A stretch of 64,000 bases of DNA, from positions 186,001 through 250,000 of the forward strand of contig NZ_CP064834.1 of the NCBI RefSeq assembly GCF_018107685.1. The letters are read 5' to 3'. Shown one piece after another: positions 63,067 to 64,000 of this stretch; within the stretch, counting starts at the first letter, position 1, and each line of letters starts with the position of its first letter. The notes under the pieces are model-generated. The model made no database searches, was not told where the DNA came from, and was given only the letters and a program-made list of their open reading frames with translations. The DNA is from Coxiella endosymbiont of Amblyomma nuttalli (lineage in GTDB: Bacteria; Pseudomonadota; Gammaproteobacteria; Coxiellales; Coxiellaceae). The position numbers were made by a program, and so were the translations under genes.

Positions 63067-64000
<934 letters not shown>

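Overview
The window is a 64 kb piece of an AT-rich gammaproteobacterial chromosome that appears to be decaying. Housekeeping genes are intact and often overlap. They are separated by gene-free stretches of 0.6 to 2.7 kb, and by my addition about 20 kb of the 64 kb lacks a credible gene. Gene content and order point to the Coxiellaceae, most likely a Coxiella-like endosymbiont of ticks. The reasons are a complete mevalonate pathway in place of the usual dxr, acnA directly upstream of groESL (as I recall from Coxiella burnetii), an sdhCDAB-sucABCD array, and the glyA-(nrdR)-nusB-thiL-pgpA order. This placement is inference from recognised families; no database search was possible.

Layout: 1-4301 holds the 3' end of nusA, then infB, rbfA and truB, a translation operon with overlapping ends. 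4302-6946 is degraded DNA with a recognisable radA pseudogene. 6947-11771 has glyA, an nrdR pseudogene, nusB, a possible 19-residue basic micro-ORF, thiL and pgpA. 11772-13698 is gene-free. 13699-23164 is one TCA block: succinate dehydrogenase (sdhCDAB), 2-oxoglutarate dehydrogenase E1 and E2 (sucAB) and succinyl-CoA synthetase (sucCD). map lies on the minus strand before rpsB-tsf-pyrH-frr-uppS-cdsA (25235-30082). A five-gene minus-strand mevalonate operon (mvaA-mvaK1-mvaK2-mvaD-idi, 34893 down to 30267) sits between cdsA and bamA, where dxr and rseP are found in many relatives. bamA, skp, lpxD, fabZ and lpxA follow (36113-41485). lpxB and a Gfo/Idh/MocA oxidoreductase lie on the opposite strand. 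The remaining third has isolated genes or pairs in eroded DNA: tadA, ppa, a probable putA remnant, rsmI, ihfB, purMN, accBC, acnA, and groES with the start of groEL.

Functionally, the mevalonate operon supplies isopentenyl and dimethylallyl diphosphate to uppS, and so to undecaprenyl carrier lipid. cdsA and pgpA serve phospholipid synthesis. accBC and fabZ feed fatty acids, and the lpx genes with bamA and skp keep a lipid A-containing outer membrane. The TCA block and acnA imply oxidative metabolism, purMN retained purine synthesis, and thiL thiamine diphosphate formation.

The strongest signal outside genes is ongoing erosion. radA, nrdR and probably putA survive only as frame-broken fragments. 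Short tandem duplications of 9 to 24 bases are scattered through spacers, pseudogenes and gene ends, including one that duplicates the rsmI ribosome binding site and one at the end of mvaA. I found no tRNA or rRNA gene, insertion sequence, CRISPR array or prophage.
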